Shown here piece by piece: positions 7,964-17,495 of a DNA stretch of 64,000 nucleotides (its first letter is position 1; each line of letters opens with the position of its first letter). The DNA is from Sulfurovum riftiae (GTDB taxonomy: Bacteria > Campylobacterota > Campylobacteria > Campylobacterales > Sulfurovaceae). Where the stretch lies: the NCBI RefSeq assembly GCF_001595645.1, contig NZ_LNKT01000003.1, forward strand, positions 1-64,000, written 5' to 3'. The notes under the pieces were generated by a model, which had not been told where the DNA came from, did not search any database, and saw only the letters and a list, made by a program, of their open reading frames with translations. The position numbers and the translations under genes are program-made.

Positions 7964-8559
7964 TAGAGATCAATGAAAAAGATCTGCTGCGATGTCCGAC
8001 CTGCGAAGCGGTCAATCTGGACAAAGGAGATGCAAATATCTGTCGTCGCTGCGGCTCCCCTATCTATAAGCATAGACGCTACAGGACGGAAAAGAGCTGG
8101 GCTTATCTGATTACAGCGATCATTGCCTATATCCCGGCCAATCTCTATCCGATGCTGATCACTTCACAGTTCGGCAGCCGGGAGGAAAGTACGATCATCG
8201 GAGGTGTTATTCTTTTGTGGGAGCATGGTTCCTACCCGATTGCTGCCATTATCTTCTTTGCCTCCATTATGATACCGATTGTGAAGTTCCTTGTCTTGAT
8301 TTATCTGTTAATTAGTGTAAAATACCCCATAGGAAAAGACAGCAAGGTGAACAAACACAAACTTTACTACATGACAGAGGCGATCGGCCCATGGTCAATG
8401 ATAGATGTTTTCGTTGTGGCGATACTCATGGCGCTGATCCATTTGTCGAACATTGAGATCATTGCGGGAACAGCGGCTACGGCTTTCGCGCTTTCTGTCT
8501 TCTTCACCCTTTTGGCAGCACATGCCTTCGACGAAAGCCTGATTAAGGAGAACAGATAA
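7960..8559 (+). CDS. pqiA: PqiA-family membrane protein, second half-size subunit
   Basis: The product has 199 residues. It repeats the PqiA module: a ribbon CPTCEAVN...CRRCGSPIY (about residues 8-35), then four membrane helices including ITAIIAYIPANLYPML, and the landmark GPWSMIDVFVV. It corresponds to the C-terminal module of full-length PqiA. Its ATG overlaps the TGA of the first half by four bases, and its own stop touches the ATG of pqiB, so the operon is tightly coupled. Each half should form an inner-membrane heterodimer partner. Confidence 0.85.
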   Translation: MIEINEKDLLRCPTCEAVNLDKGDANICRRCGSPIYKHRRYRTEKSWAYLITAIIAYIPANLYPMLITSQFGSREESTIIGGVILLWEHGSYPIAAIIFFASIMIPIVKFLVLIYLLISVKYPIGKDSKVNKHKLYYMTEAIGPWSMIDVFVVAILMALIHLSNIEIIAGTAATAFALSVFFTLLAAHAFDESLIKENR

Positions 8560-10203
8560 ATGCCGGAACAGTTACCTCAGGTAGAGGAATCGACCAAATT
8601 CAATTTTTTTACCTCTATCTGGATCGTCCCTTTCATCGCTTTGATCATTGCAGGATGGCTGGCATACCAGTACTATTCCGAACTCGGACCTGAGATCAAG
8701 ATCATTTTTCCAAGCAATCAGGGGTTGAAAGCAGGACAGAGCCAGATAAAGTACAAAGATGTGCCTGTGGGTACGATCACCAAGATCACTCTGCAGGAAG
8801 ACGGGGAAGGTGTTGTGGTGATCGCACGTATGGACAAGGTGGCGGAACCGTACCTGAATGAAGATACCAAGTTCTGGATCGTCAAACCCGAACTCGGTAT
8901 CTCCGGTATTTCTGGTCTCGATACACTTATTTCCGGGAATTACATAGGTATTACCGGAAGAAAATGGGGCAAGTTCAAAAAGAATTTTGTGGGACTTGAC
9001 CATGCCTTCAGGAGTGAGATGAAAGGGGAGTACTATGTGCTTCGCTCTCTCCGGGGGGACAGCTCAGTCAAACAGGGAACACCGGTCTACCTCAAAAATA
9101 TCAGGGTAGGGCGTGTGGAATATGTGCTGCTTGGTCTGGATGATATTTTCGTTGATGTGATCATTTTCATCGATAAAAGGTATACTCCCTATGTGCATAC
9201 CGATTCAAAATTCTGGGTGCGCAGTACCCTTGATGCCGAACTGGTAAACGGTGCACTGGATGTGACCCTTGCACCGTTTACCGACCTTCTGCAGGGAGCC
9301 ATTGAATTCTCAAGCAGCGGATATGACAGAAATAGAAGCATTCCGTTCGATTTCACTTTCCTTTTGCATCGCAACAAGAATGCCGTCAATACCAAAAAGA
9401 TAGGCCATGCCCAAAAAGAGATAGAGCTTTTTATGCTCAATACCGAAGAGTCCATTGCCAAACTCAAGATCGGCTCTCCGGTAAGATATGACGGTTTCAA
9501 GATCGGTTCGGTCATCGAGATCACTCTCTCTTACGACAAGCAGACACACAAGATGAAAGGAAAAGTGATCACGGAGATAGACACTTCCGTTTTCGATGAC
9601 CTTTCTGACGCGAATGACACAGGAAAAGAGAACCTCTACCGTGCTGTGACCGAAGGTCTGCGTGCACGTATCGACACCATAGACCCCATTACCGGCAGAC
9701 TCTATGTCAATCTGCTCTTTACAGACAATGACAGCAACAAAACCATAGAACAGGCCAGTGGACAGCATCCGGTCATACCAACGGTATGTTCGATCAATGG
9801 AGATATGATGGCAGGACTTTCAAAGATCATGGACAAGATCAACAGACTGCCGATAGAAGAGCTGGTCGCCTCCCTCAACAAGGTGGTCAAGGAGAGCGAA
9901 AAACCTGTTGCCAATGCCAATGTGGTACTGGAAGACCTCAAGACAACTGTCAAGAATCTCAATGCCTTGACAAGCAAGAAATCGTTTGCAGCGATGCCCG
10001 ATGAGGTCGACAGAGCACTAAAAGAACTGACAAAGACCTTGAAAACAACGCAGAAAGTGGTCAAAGGCTACGGCAACAACTCACTGCTCAGCCGTCAGAT
10101 CGCCGATGCACTCAAGATCGTCACGCAGACATCCAAAGAGATGCAGCTGTTCCTCAAGATGCTCAACCGCAAACCGAATTCCCTCATATTTGGAGATAAA
10201 TAA
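8560..10203 (+). CDS. pqiB: PqiB-like MCE protein, intermembrane lipid transport
   Basis: The product has 547 residues. One N-terminal transmembrane helix (WIVPFIALIIAGWLAYQYY, about 22-40) anchors three MCE/MlaD domains: around residues 45-135 (LKAGQSQIKYKDVPVGTI), 160-225 (VKQGTPVYLKNIRVGRV) and 285-390 (LKIGSPVRYDGFKIGSV). A helical C-terminus (about 430-530) would form the needle, as in Escherichia coli PqiB. The protein is expected to build a hexameric tunnel across the periplasm. It starts immediately after the preceding stop codon and shares one base with the pqiC start. Confidence 0.9.
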   Translation: MPEQLPQVEESTKFNFFTSIWIVPFIALIIAGWLAYQYYSELGPEIKIIFPSNQGLKAGQSQIKYKDVPVGTITKITLQEDGEGVVVIARMDKVAEPYLNEDTKFWIVKPELGISGISGLDTLISGNYIGITGRKWGKFKKNFVGLDHAFRSEMKGEYYVLRSLRGDSSVKQGTPVYLKNIRVGRVEYVLLGLDDIFVDVIIFIDKRYTPYVHTDSKFWVRSTLDAELVNGALDVTLAPFTDLLQGAIEFSSSGYDRNRSIPFDFTFLLHRNKNAVNTKKIGHAQKEIELFMLNTEESIAKLKIGSPVRYDGFKIGSVIEITLSYDKQTHKMKGKVITEIDTSVFDDLSDANDTGKENLYRAVTEGLRARIDTIDPITGRLYVNLLFTDNDSNKTIEQASGQHPVIPTVCSINGDMMAGLSKIMDKINRLPIEELVASLNKVVKESEKPVANANVVLEDLKTTVKNLNALTSKKSFAAMPDEVDRALKELTKTLKTTQKVVKGYGNNSLLSRQIADALKIVTQTSKEMQLFLKMLNRKPNSLIFGDK

Positions 10204-10766
10204 TGTTTAAAATGAAAATACTTTCAGTACTTTTTCTCCTGGCCGCTTTGACCGGATGCGTCTCTTCGAACTATTATGTTCTCTCGACCGCACCCCAGCC
10301 GGCTACGACCTACAGGTATGTCAACGGGACGATAGGTGTAGAGAAGGTCATCGTTCCAAAATACCTTTTCAAACGGGAGATCGCTGTAGCCAAATCTGCT
10401 TCCCAGGTGACGTTTCTCAGCGGGGCGAGCTGGGCGGAAGACATTGATGAAGGGCTGACGCAGAGGCTCATCAGTTTTTTGCAGAAGAAGTTCAATAAGC
10501 CCGAAGTCTACAACTACCCCTGGGATGTGGGTGAACAGCCGCGCATAAAGGTCAAAGTACAGATCTCACGCTTCATCGCCCAGGGAGACAGGGTCTATCT
10601 CGATGCTTCCATCCAGCTGGAAAATATGCGGACAGGAAAACGCAAAGCAAAGCTTTTCAGTACCACTGTCCCCTCCGGCAGCAGTGCCTCGAGTATCGTA
10701 GCGGCGATGGACAGGGCGTTTGATCGGCTTGAAGAAGAGGTTGCAGAGGGTATAAGAAGATTCTAG
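10203..10766 (+). CDS. pqiC: PqiC-like outer-membrane lipoprotein
   Basis: The product has 187 residues. The lipobox LTGC (Cys at residue 19) follows a signal peptide, and the protein matches the ABC-transporter auxiliary lipoprotein family (DUF330): the N-terminal SNYYVLST and IGVEKVIVPKYLFKREI are typical. It should dock the end of the PqiB needle at the outer membrane. The start ATG 10203 overlaps the pqiB stop by one base. Its stop codon overlaps the stop of the convergent gene that follows. Confidence 0.85.
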   Translation: MFKMKILSVLFLLAALTGCVSSNYYVLSTAPQPATTYRYVNGTIGVEKVIVPKYLFKREIAVAKSASQVTFLSGASWAEDIDEGLTQRLISFLQKKFNKPEVYNYPWDVGEQPRIKVKVQISRFIAQGDRVYLDASIQLENMRTGKRKAKLFSTTVPSGSSASSIVAAMDRAFDRLEEEVAEGIRRF

Positions 10767-11248
10767 TAGAGTATCTCTTTAGCGTGCATGACTTTGATCT
10801 TCCTAGTGTTTTTCTTAATCTGTGCAGTTTGCTGCTCACCAACATATACTGGTACGGTAAAAGCCCTTGATTTGCCTTCAGCCGAGACGATTAGTCGTAT
10901 AAAATGTACACCAGGCTCCGAGGAACGTACAGTGATCTCTATGGGATACTCTGAAATATCCTTACCCGTCTTGATCGTAAAATCATTTTTCACTATGGAG
11001 AGCGTTTCAAGTGTTTCGTCTACGGTAAGGTGTATTTTCATCTCTCTATAGTTTTTTACAGGCATCAGAAAGATCCTGACTTCAGCACTTTCAAGCAGGC
11101 CAACTTTCGGGCTTTCGTAGCGCATCTCTACCGATGCTCCCGGTTTGGCATAGTTCCCGACAGTGGATCCTTTGTCGACCTGTACCGATGCATAGATGGT
11201 TGCTGTAGAAAGTACGGCTGCCAAAAGACCTTTTAAGATAATAGACAT
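10763..11248 (-). CDS. Secreted protein of unknown function
   Basis: The product has 161 residues. A signal peptide (LKGLLAAVLSTATIYASVQ) precedes an all-beta region (about 40-140) with alternating hydrophobic residues, as in immunoglobulin-like or bacterial BIG folds (IEITVRSSEPGVHFIRLIV). No named family is recognised. ATG 11248 was chosen over 11290 because AAGGAG lies six bases upstream and the signal peptide then begins at residue 3. It follows the lipoprotein metalloprotease gene by 13 bases, so they are co-transcribed, and its product may be a partner or a substrate of that protease. Confidence 0.7.
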   Translation of the reverse strand: MSIILKGLLAAVLSTATIYASVQVDKGSTVGNYAKPGASVEMRYESPKVGLLESAEVRIFLMPVKNYREMKIHLTVDETLETLSIVKNDFTIKTGKDISEYPIEITVRSSEPGVHFIRLIVSAEGKSRAFTVPVYVGEQQTAQIKKNTRKIKVMHAKEILY

Positions 11249-11261
11249 TTTTGCTCCTTGG

Positions 11262-12854
11262 TCAATCGATGGTAATGGTGAATTCGGCATCGGAGGTCAA
11301 CTCCCAGTCCGAAACATCAAGCAGGTATTCGCCGGCGTCCAGTGTAAAAGAGGCACTTTCCACTCGCGGTGCCGTTCCGAGCAAACCGTCTATGAATTCA
11401 AATGATGGGCTGGTCCGATAGAGTTCGAAATCCGGGTCTGACGGATTGCTGTTCTCATTGTCCTCTATGGTAATGGTATAGCTGCCGGCCGTATCTATGG
11501 CGAACTTCACATATTTGTGGTTGCCCAGATTGTTATGGTTGTCACCATAGTGTGTATTTGTCGTAACGGTCCCGGAGGGAAGGGTAAGTGTCATATAGGG
11601 GCTTTCAGAAGCAAGGTTCGTTCTGCCGCTTCCGTAAATATCTGCAATAGCCGCGATCGACTCATCCGCAACAATGGAGTCTATCTGCGTACCCTCCGTA
11701 CTGTTCCCGCTTTTGAGTGCCGTAATGAAGGTAAAAAGACTGGTAAATGCCTTTGTCCGCTTCTGTGTATCTGTAAAAACAGCATGGAGCGGTGCAAATC
11801 CCATGCTTAGGTCATCTGCCCCGTCACTCTCTGCATCATAGAGGTCATAAAGTATACGCTGTACGGAGCCTTCGGAATACCATCCCGGATTGACTTTTGT
11901 CTCGCTTTCCATGTTGAAACTGAAGCCCTGGGACTGGCCGGTCCCCATGGAATCGAAATAGCGTGGTTCATCTAGTGCTATGGCAGAGAAGGCATTACCG
12001 AATCCTTCGCTGAAGGCTACTCTTATATCCAGATAGTCTCCGTTGTTGTGAACTCCGCCAATACTATCAGCCCTTGAAAACTTCTCTTCATAGTAGTGCC
12101 CCCATTCATGGGTGATGATATGGTCGTCATACTCGTCTGTATCAAGGTCTTTTGCACCAAGAATGTAAAGATTTCCACCTGAGTACAAAGAGGTGATAAT
12201 CTGTCCCAAGGCAGGCTTGAAATCGCTGCTGGGTATGTTGCGTTCAGACCAATGGACTTGTAAAGCAGGGAAAGAGGTATCGGGTTTTACCAGGAGGATT
12301 TTCTGCATTGCATCATAAATGTTGTCGAGTATGGCGAAAGGTGCGGCAACTCTTTGCGAGACATTGTTTCCGTCACTGTCCCATCCTGAAAGAGCGGTCA
12401 AGTTGCGTATGGTGTCTGTTGTTCCGGTAAATGAAAGTTCACCTTCCATTACATAAAGTGCATCACCGTCTGTATTGTCAAGTACTTTGACGTCCCATCC
12501 TGGTATACCAGACTGCTTCATTTGGGCATAGACCCTGACCTTCATCTTTGTATTGCCGGGCACTTCCATACTATAGTTTCCTGTTTTTTCTGAAAAAGTG
12601 GAAGCAAGCACTTTTCCAAAAGCATCTATGGCTTCGACTTTGACAAGTTTTATAGTATTGGTAAAAATATGGTCATAGTCCAAACCGATACCGTTGCTGT
12701 TTACTGGAACTCTTTCATACTTGAGTATGCCGGAGAGTGTGATGTTCTGTATAGGTGTAGAAGTATTTGTTTTACCTGTGCTTCCCCCACCACCACATCC
12801 TGTAAGAAGTATAAGAAAAAGAATGACAATAAATTTATATACAGTATGTTTCAT
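11262..12854 (-). CDS. Lipoprotein with HExxH-type metalloprotease motif
   Basis: The product has 530 residues. It has a lipobox LTGC (Cys at residue 20) followed by a Gly-rich spacer, then a beta-rich domain with VKVEAIDAFGKVLAST (about 75-90). The zinc-metallopeptidase motif HEWGHYYEE is at about residue 249, and a more distant acidic region (AFSEGFGNAFSAIALDE) could supply the third ligand. The C-terminus (about 430-530) resembles a bacterial pre-peptidase C-terminal domain (YTITIEDNE...DFELYR...YLLDVSDWE). It probably acts as a surface or outer-membrane-bound protease. The peptidase subfamily is not recognised. It is first in a two-gene operon on the minus strand. Confidence 0.75.
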   Translation of the reverse strand: MKHTVYKFIVILFLILLTGCGGGGSTGKTNTSTPIQNITLSGILKYERVPVNSNGIGLDYDHIFTNTIKLVKVEAIDAFGKVLASTFSEKTGNYSMEVPGNTKMKVRVYAQMKQSGIPGWDVKVLDNTDGDALYVMEGELSFTGTTDTIRNLTALSGWDSDGNNVSQRVAAPFAILDNIYDAMQKILLVKPDTSFPALQVHWSERNIPSSDFKPALGQIITSLYSGGNLYILGAKDLDTDEYDDHIITHEWGHYYEEKFSRADSIGGVHNNGDYLDIRVAFSEGFGNAFSAIALDEPRYFDSMGTGQSQGFSFNMESETKVNPGWYSEGSVQRILYDLYDAESDGADDLSMGFAPLHAVFTDTQKRTKAFTSLFTFITALKSGNSTEGTQIDSIVADESIAAIADIYGSGRTNLASESPYMTLTLPSGTVTTNTHYGDNHNNLGNHKYVKFAIDTAGSYTITIEDNENSNPSDPDFELYRTSPSFEFIDGLLGTAPRVESASFTLDAGEYLLDVSDWELTSDAEFTITID

Positions 12855-13043
12855 CTCTTTCCTAAAGTTAGAATACCATAAATAATATCAAAAATCATAA
12901 AAAATTACAAATCCCTTAAATATATTACAAACATTAATAAAGATTCCAAAATTCTATTATGGATTTTGATTAAAACTTCAGCTTTAAAAAAATGCTTTTT
13001 TTAGATAAAATTGTCTAATGAATCCAGATTAAAAGGGTGATAT

Positions 13044-14843
13044 GTGTTTAACAATATAAGGAAAGAACTTTTAATAAGTGTAATTGCAGCTGCTATTACT
13101 GGTATATTCAGTTTTTTTGTTTTGCAATTGAGATTTGACCAATCGCTTATTTTGAGTCTTTTTTTTATGGTCTTTTTCTTTTTCTTTTTTTATATCAATG
13201 AAAAACAGGTTGGAGTTGGAGAAGGAAAGAAAGGTAATATCCAGACAGTTCCGAAAGAGAAATATCACCTTCTTGAAAACAAATTCAAGGCACTTTTTTT
13301 AAAAGCCGAAAAACTGGAAAAAGAGAACAAAACCACAGAACTTTTCCTTGCCAGTATGTCTCACGAGATACGAACTCCGCTTAATGGAATTGTTGGTTTG
13401 ACCGAACTGCTTGACGGTACCGAACTGACCGAAGAGCAGAAAGAATTCGTCTCGATGATACGGGAGAGCTCCCACAACCTGAATGTGATCGTCAACGATA
13501 TCCTTGATGTCTCCAAGATCAATGCAGGTAAAATGGAACTTGAGAATATTGAGTTTGATCTTTTTACCAAAATGGAAGCTTCGGTAGGTATGTTCGTTCC
13601 AAAAATAGAAGAGAAAGGTATAGTCTTAAACCTCTTTACAGATCCAAAGATACCGTCTCATGTCATAGGCGACCCGACACGGCTTTCCCAGGTCATCATC
13701 AATCTTGTCAGCAATGCAGTGAAATTTACGGAAAAAGCCGGCAAGATAGACCTTTTTGCCGAATATGTCAAAGAGAAGCCCGATACAGTTACTTTTAAGG
13801 TGTCAGTTGCCGATTCTGGAATTGGCTTGACCAAAGAGCAGCAGGCCCGCATTTTTGAAGCTTATTCCCAGGCAGAAGCAAGTACGACGAGAAAAGCCGG
13901 AGGGACAGGCTTGGGATTGACTATCTCGAGTAAGATCATCAAGTCTATGGGGAGTGAACTGAAGGTAAAAAGTAAAGAGGGAGCAGGATCTACTTTCTTT
14001 TTTACATTGACACTGCCAAAAGGACGACATGAAACCAAAGAGATATTGGAGATATCCGATGAGTTGAAAGTCGGTGTTGTCTGTTCCGATAAAAACCCTA
14101 AAAGTCAGTGGAATATGATCCTCCAAAAATATATCCAATTTTATGGAGCGGACTATCAGAATTATCGTGATAAAAATATTTTTTCTTCTGCATGTCCGGA
14201 TATCCTGCTTATCGACCATACTACTATCGATACCGATTCGATAGCAAGTTTTGAATACCTCTCCTGTAAGCGGGTACTGTTGACATCGAGTACTCTACAT
14301 ACCAATCTTGGAAAAGAACGACAGATCTTTGATGAGATCGTTTATATGCCGATCACGTTTGAGAAGATAGGTAAAATACTTCAACTTAAAAAAGGTGAAG
14401 ACCTTGCATCCAGATCACGATCGATTAAAAATAAATCGTTAGAGAAAGCAGAAAAGAAAAGTTTTGAAAATATTCATGTATTGGTTGCAGAAGATAACCC
14501 TATCAATCAAAAGCTTATCAAGATAGTTTTGGAGAATTTTGGTTTGACAGTGACATTGGCTTCCAATGGAGAAGAAGCGTATGAATATCGTAAAAAACAT
14601 AAGTATGACATGATCTTCATGGATATTCAAATGCCTGTTATGGGAGGTGTTGAATCGACACATCGTATTTTGGAATATGAAAAAGAGCAGGGGCTGGAAC
14701 ATATTCCTATTATCGCTTTGACTGCCAATGCACTCTCCGGAGATAAAGAAAAATATATATCTGAAGGAATGGATGATTATGCTACAAAACCTTTGGATAT
14801 AAAAGTCATAGAAAAACTCGTCAGTAAGTATTGTGTGGTATAG
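13044..14843 (+). CDS. Hybrid sensor histidine kinase with receiver domain
   Basis: The product has 599 residues. Two N-terminal membrane helices (about 10-28 and 34-51) with almost no periplasmic loop precede a coiled coil and HisKA (MSHEIRTPLNG, His 107). HATPase_c follows, with N box (LVSNAVKFT), DSGIGL and GTGLGLTI motifs (to about 330). A degenerate receiver-like region separates it from a full C-terminal receiver (about 475-597; AEDN and MIFMDIQMPVMGG, with the Asp at about 528). The start is GTG 13044, because AAGGG lies seven bases upstream and the ATG at 13042 is in another frame that stops at once. The stimulus is probably intramembrane or cytoplasmic. No output gene is adjacent, so the partner is unknown. 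Confidence 0.9.
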   Translation: MFNNIRKELLISVIAAAITGIFSFFVLQLRFDQSLILSLFFMVFFFFFFYINEKQVGVGEGKKGNIQTVPKEKYHLLENKFKALFLKAEKLEKENKTTELFLASMSHEIRTPLNGIVGLTELLDGTELTEEQKEFVSMIRESSHNLNVIVNDILDVSKINAGKMELENIEFDLFTKMEASVGMFVPKIEEKGIVLNLFTDPKIPSHVIGDPTRLSQVIINLVSNAVKFTEKAGKIDLFAEYVKEKPDTVTFKVSVADSGIGLTKEQQARIFEAYSQAEASTTRKAGGTGLGLTISSKIIKSMGSELKVKSKEGAGSTFFFTLTLPKGRHETKEILEISDELKVGVVCSDKNPKSQWNMILQKYIQFYGADYQNYRDKNIFSSACPDILLIDHTTIDTDSIASFEYLSCKRVLLTSSTLHTNLGKERQIFDEIVYMPITFEKIGKILQLKKGEDLASRSRSIKNKSLEKAEKKSFENIHVLVAEDNPINQKLIKIVLENFGLTVTLASNGEEAYEYRKKHKYDMIFMDIQMPVMGGVESTHRILEYEKEQGLEHIPIIALTANALSGDKEKYISEGMDDYATKPLDIKVIEKLVSKYCVV

Positions 14844-14942
14844 AACCTAAGTGAAGAGGAGCAACTTCATTAACCTACACTATTTATTTTATGTTACAAT
14901 ATTTTTTATTCAACGGCCTCAATGAGGTTGTCAAGGAAGCCA

Positions 14943-15986
14943 ATGTCTAAATTTTTCAAGATCACAGTTACTGTTTCATTCTTTTTATTTGGTACATGTT
15001 CTCTCTTCGCACTTGAAAGTAAGACCGAGGAATACAAACTGAAGTCGGGTATGGTCATTTACAGTATCAGAGGGGGTGGGATTTTGGCCCCTGACCTCAA
15101 TCTGACGATCATAGGCGAAGGAAAACTCCGTTTCAGGGAATGGGGAAAAGTTGCTTTGGTGGAAGAAGAGATAGAAGAGAGTACAGCTGGTGCTTTTAGA
15201 AACATAGAAAAGTTTACAAAATGTATAAAATACGACAAACGACAACAGTTCAATGTCGATTACGACCAGGAGATCATTAGGGAGAGACCCATACCCAAAG
15301 GGAGGGGACTTAAGGATCTGACGGTTGGGATGATGCCGCATGGTAATGATGTGATCGCTGGAAGAGAGTGTGAGGTCTGGAGACGGGAGGGAGTACGTAT
15401 CTGTCTCTATAAAGGTATTCCTCTTCTGATCGAAAAGGAACTTTTCGGTATTCATTATGAAAAGAGAGCGCTTTGGGTAGAAGAAAATATAGATGTAGCC
15501 ACAGAACAGTGTACCATTCCCGATTTTCCTGTACAGAAGATCGCACTTTTCAAGACAAGTATCAAGCAAAAGAAGGCTCCTGCAGAGGTTTCAAAACACA
15601 TAAGCGATATACTGGATGAAATTTCCGGTAAGAACAGTCTAAATTTAAAGAAACATAAACAGTTTTACCTCAATCGTTTGGGAGAGCATATTTTTGAAAG
15701 GCAGAAGGCTCTTTTAGCTGAAATGTTTGGAAGTATGAAGCGTGCAAGAGAGTGCCTACAGGGGGCAGATGACAGTCTTGAAGCCAACGACTGCATTGAA
15801 GAGATCAATGCATTCAAAGCCAAAATGGTCAAAGAGGATGAGAACAATATCGATACCTGGGATACAGCTTCCAAGAACAGGATACTCGATGAATTCGATG
15901 AAAATATCGCTGTACTGGAATCGCGAATGAAGTGTATCCGTGCCGCCAAAAACATTACCGACCTTTCAAGCTGTATGTCCAGGTGA
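14943..15986 (+). CDS. Secreted protein of unknown function
   Basis: The product has 347 residues. It has a signal peptide (ITVTVSFFLFGTCSLFA), a central beta-rich part with Cys residues (GRECEVWRREGVRICLYKG), and a helical, charged C-terminal third. I recognise no family. ATG 14943 is preferred over 14922 because AAGGA lies five bases upstream and the signal peptide then begins at residue 1. Its last codons overlap the start of the radical SAM gene (GTGA), so the two are translationally coupled. Its product may be handled by, or act with, that enzyme; this is inference from the coupling only. Confidence 0.7.
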   Translation: MSKFFKITVTVSFFLFGTCSLFALESKTEEYKLKSGMVIYSIRGGGILAPDLNLTIIGEGKLRFREWGKVALVEEEIEESTAGAFRNIEKFTKCIKYDKRQQFNVDYDQEIIRERPIPKGRGLKDLTVGMMPHGNDVIAGRECEVWRREGVRICLYKGIPLLIEKELFGIHYEKRALWVEENIDVATEQCTIPDFPVQKIALFKTSIKQKKAPAEVSKHISDILDEISGKNSLNLKKHKQFYLNRLGEHIFERQKALLAEMFGSMKRARECLQGADDSLEANDCIEEINAFKAKMVKEDENNIDTWDTASKNRILDEFDENIAVLESRMKCIRAAKNITDLSSCMSR

Positions 15987-16852
15987 AGTTCTACCGTGTC
16001 TATGTAGAGATCACCAATGTCTGTGGTCTCAGCTGCTCTTTCTGTCCAACAAAAGAGTTGCCCTCAAGACAGATGGACCTTGCCTTTTTCAAATCCATCG
16101 TACTACAGCTCAAGCCCTATACCAAGGAGATAGCCTGTCATGTCGTTGGAGATCCGCTCACCCTTTCAAATCTTTCCGAATATCTCGATATCATTCATGA
16201 ACATGGTATGAAAGCGATACTGACCACCAGTGGGTATTTTCTGAAAAAACAGAGCTATGAGACACTCTTCCATCCGGCAGTCAAGCAGATCAATATCTCG
16301 CTTAACAGCTATAATAAAAATGATACGGCACTTACATTCGACCAGTACATTACCCCGGTACTTGATCTATGTAGTGCAAAACTCGAAAGAGGTGAAGAGT
16401 CTTTTATAAACCTCCGTGTCTGGAATCTCGATGAGATGATGAGTGAGCGTACATTCAATGAAACACTTTTTTCAAAGCTTTCTTCTGCATTCGATACAGA
16501 ACTTGACCTCGAAAAGAGCTACAGGGAGAAACCGAGATCCATCCGTCTGGAAAATAAGATACTGATGCATTTTGACAACTATTTCGAGTGGCCCTCTTTA
16601 AATAACCAGGTCTATGGTAATGGGACCTGCCAGGGGCTGCAGTCTCACATCGCCATTTTGGCAAGCGGTAAAGTGATCCCTTGCTGTCTGGACTGTGACG
16701 GGATCATCGAATTGGGAGACCTGAGAGAAAAAGAGCTTGACGAAATACTTTCAAACAGCAGGGCTCAGAATATGTTAGAGGGGTTCAGGAAGGGCAAAGC
16801 CGTAGAAGAGCTTTGCCAAAAGTGCAGTTATAAAGACCGTTTTAACGGTTGA
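15983..16852 (+). CDS. Radical SAM/SPASM domain protein
   Basis: The product has about 289 residues. The radical SAM cluster motif CGLSCSFC (CxxxCxxC) is at about residues 14-21. A C-terminal SPASM-like Cys set (CQGL, PCCLDC, CQKC; about 230-282) would bind one or two auxiliary iron-sulfur clusters, as in peptide- or protein-modifying enzymes. GTG 15983 is the likely start, since related proteins begin a few residues before xYRVYxEITN; a longer in-frame extension to 15932 would overlap the previous gene further. The substrate is unknown. Its 3' end overlaps the convergent SYLF gene by 11 bases. Confidence 0.8.
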   Translation: MKFYRVYVEITNVCGLSCSFCPTKELPSRQMDLAFFKSIVLQLKPYTKEIACHVVGDPLTLSNLSEYLDIIHEHGMKAILTTSGYFLKKQSYETLFHPAVKQINISLNSYNKNDTALTFDQYITPVLDLCSAKLERGEESFINLRVWNLDEMMSERTFNETLFSKLSSAFDTELDLEKSYREKPRSIRLENKILMHFDNYFEWPSLNNQVYGNGTCQGLQSHIAILASGKVIPCCLDCDGIIELGDLREKELDEILSNSRAQNMLEGFRKGKAVEELCQKCSYKDRFNG

Positions 16853-17402
16853 GTTTCGTGAACTTCGTACCTTCAAGATTGAGATTGTACATCAAGCCTT
16901 TTTCTCCAAAGACAAATGCATAGATAGGGTTCTGGTAGCTGATCGTACTGATATCGGTACCCGCACCCCATTTTGCAACGGTGATCGCACCGTCCACACC
17001 GGCTTCCCATCCGTTGCTTCTGATGAATTTGTCCAATGCATCCTGTGTGACGAATGCAATGATATAGGATGCTTTCTGTGCACCCATCTGAAACCCTACG
17101 GAGCCGGCTGCAATACTGTAATATCCGACACTTTTGCCATTGACACGCAGTACACCTTCACCATACTTCCCTCCGATGACAAATCCGGCTTTGACGACAG
17201 AAGGAAAGACCAGATAGCCTTTTACTTTCGATAAAAATGCTTCCCCGCCTTTCACCTCTTTGTAGAATTGCTGGATGGCAGTATTGGCTTCTGCATCGAT
17301 TACTTCTGCAGGCTGTTTGATGAAGTCTGCGGAAGAGAAGGAGCTTAGAATCAGCAGGAGAAGAGCCGTAATGGTCCATTGGTTGAATCTGTTCATTTTC
17401 AT
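16842..17402 (-). CDS. SYLF (Ysc84) domain periplasmic protein
   Basis: The product has 186 residues. A signal peptide (ITALLLLILSSFSSA) precedes a SYLF domain over nearly all the rest: VKGYLVFPSVVKAGFVIGG (about 60-78) and GKSVGYYSIAAGSVGFQMGAQ (about 90-110) are diagnostic. The domain binds phosphoinositides in eukaryotes, and in bacteria it occurs in secreted proteins of unclear function. The ATG at 17402 has AAAGGA seven bases upstream. The gene is monocistronic and convergent with the radical SAM gene. Confidence 0.85.
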   Translation of the reverse strand: MKMNRFNQWTITALLLLILSSFSSADFIKQPAEVIDAEANTAIQQFYKEVKGGEAFLSKVKGYLVFPSVVKAGFVIGGKYGEGVLRVNGKSVGYYSIAAGSVGFQMGAQKASYIIAFVTQDALDKFIRSNGWEAGVDGAITVAKWGAGTDISTISYQNPIYAFVFGEKGLMYNLNLEGTKFTKLNR

Positions 17403-17495
17403 TGAAAAATCCTTTTTTTATTGTGGACAAATTATAGCAAAATAGTGTAAACTAATTGTGAATACTTTAGAATCAAGCAGATAAAAGGGACAGAT

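Noticed and set aside
13550-14400. Second intact receiver domain in the hybrid kinase
   Set aside because: The segment after the ATPase domain has receiver-like length but lacks the acidic pair and a clear phospho-Asp, so only the C-terminal receiver is claimed.
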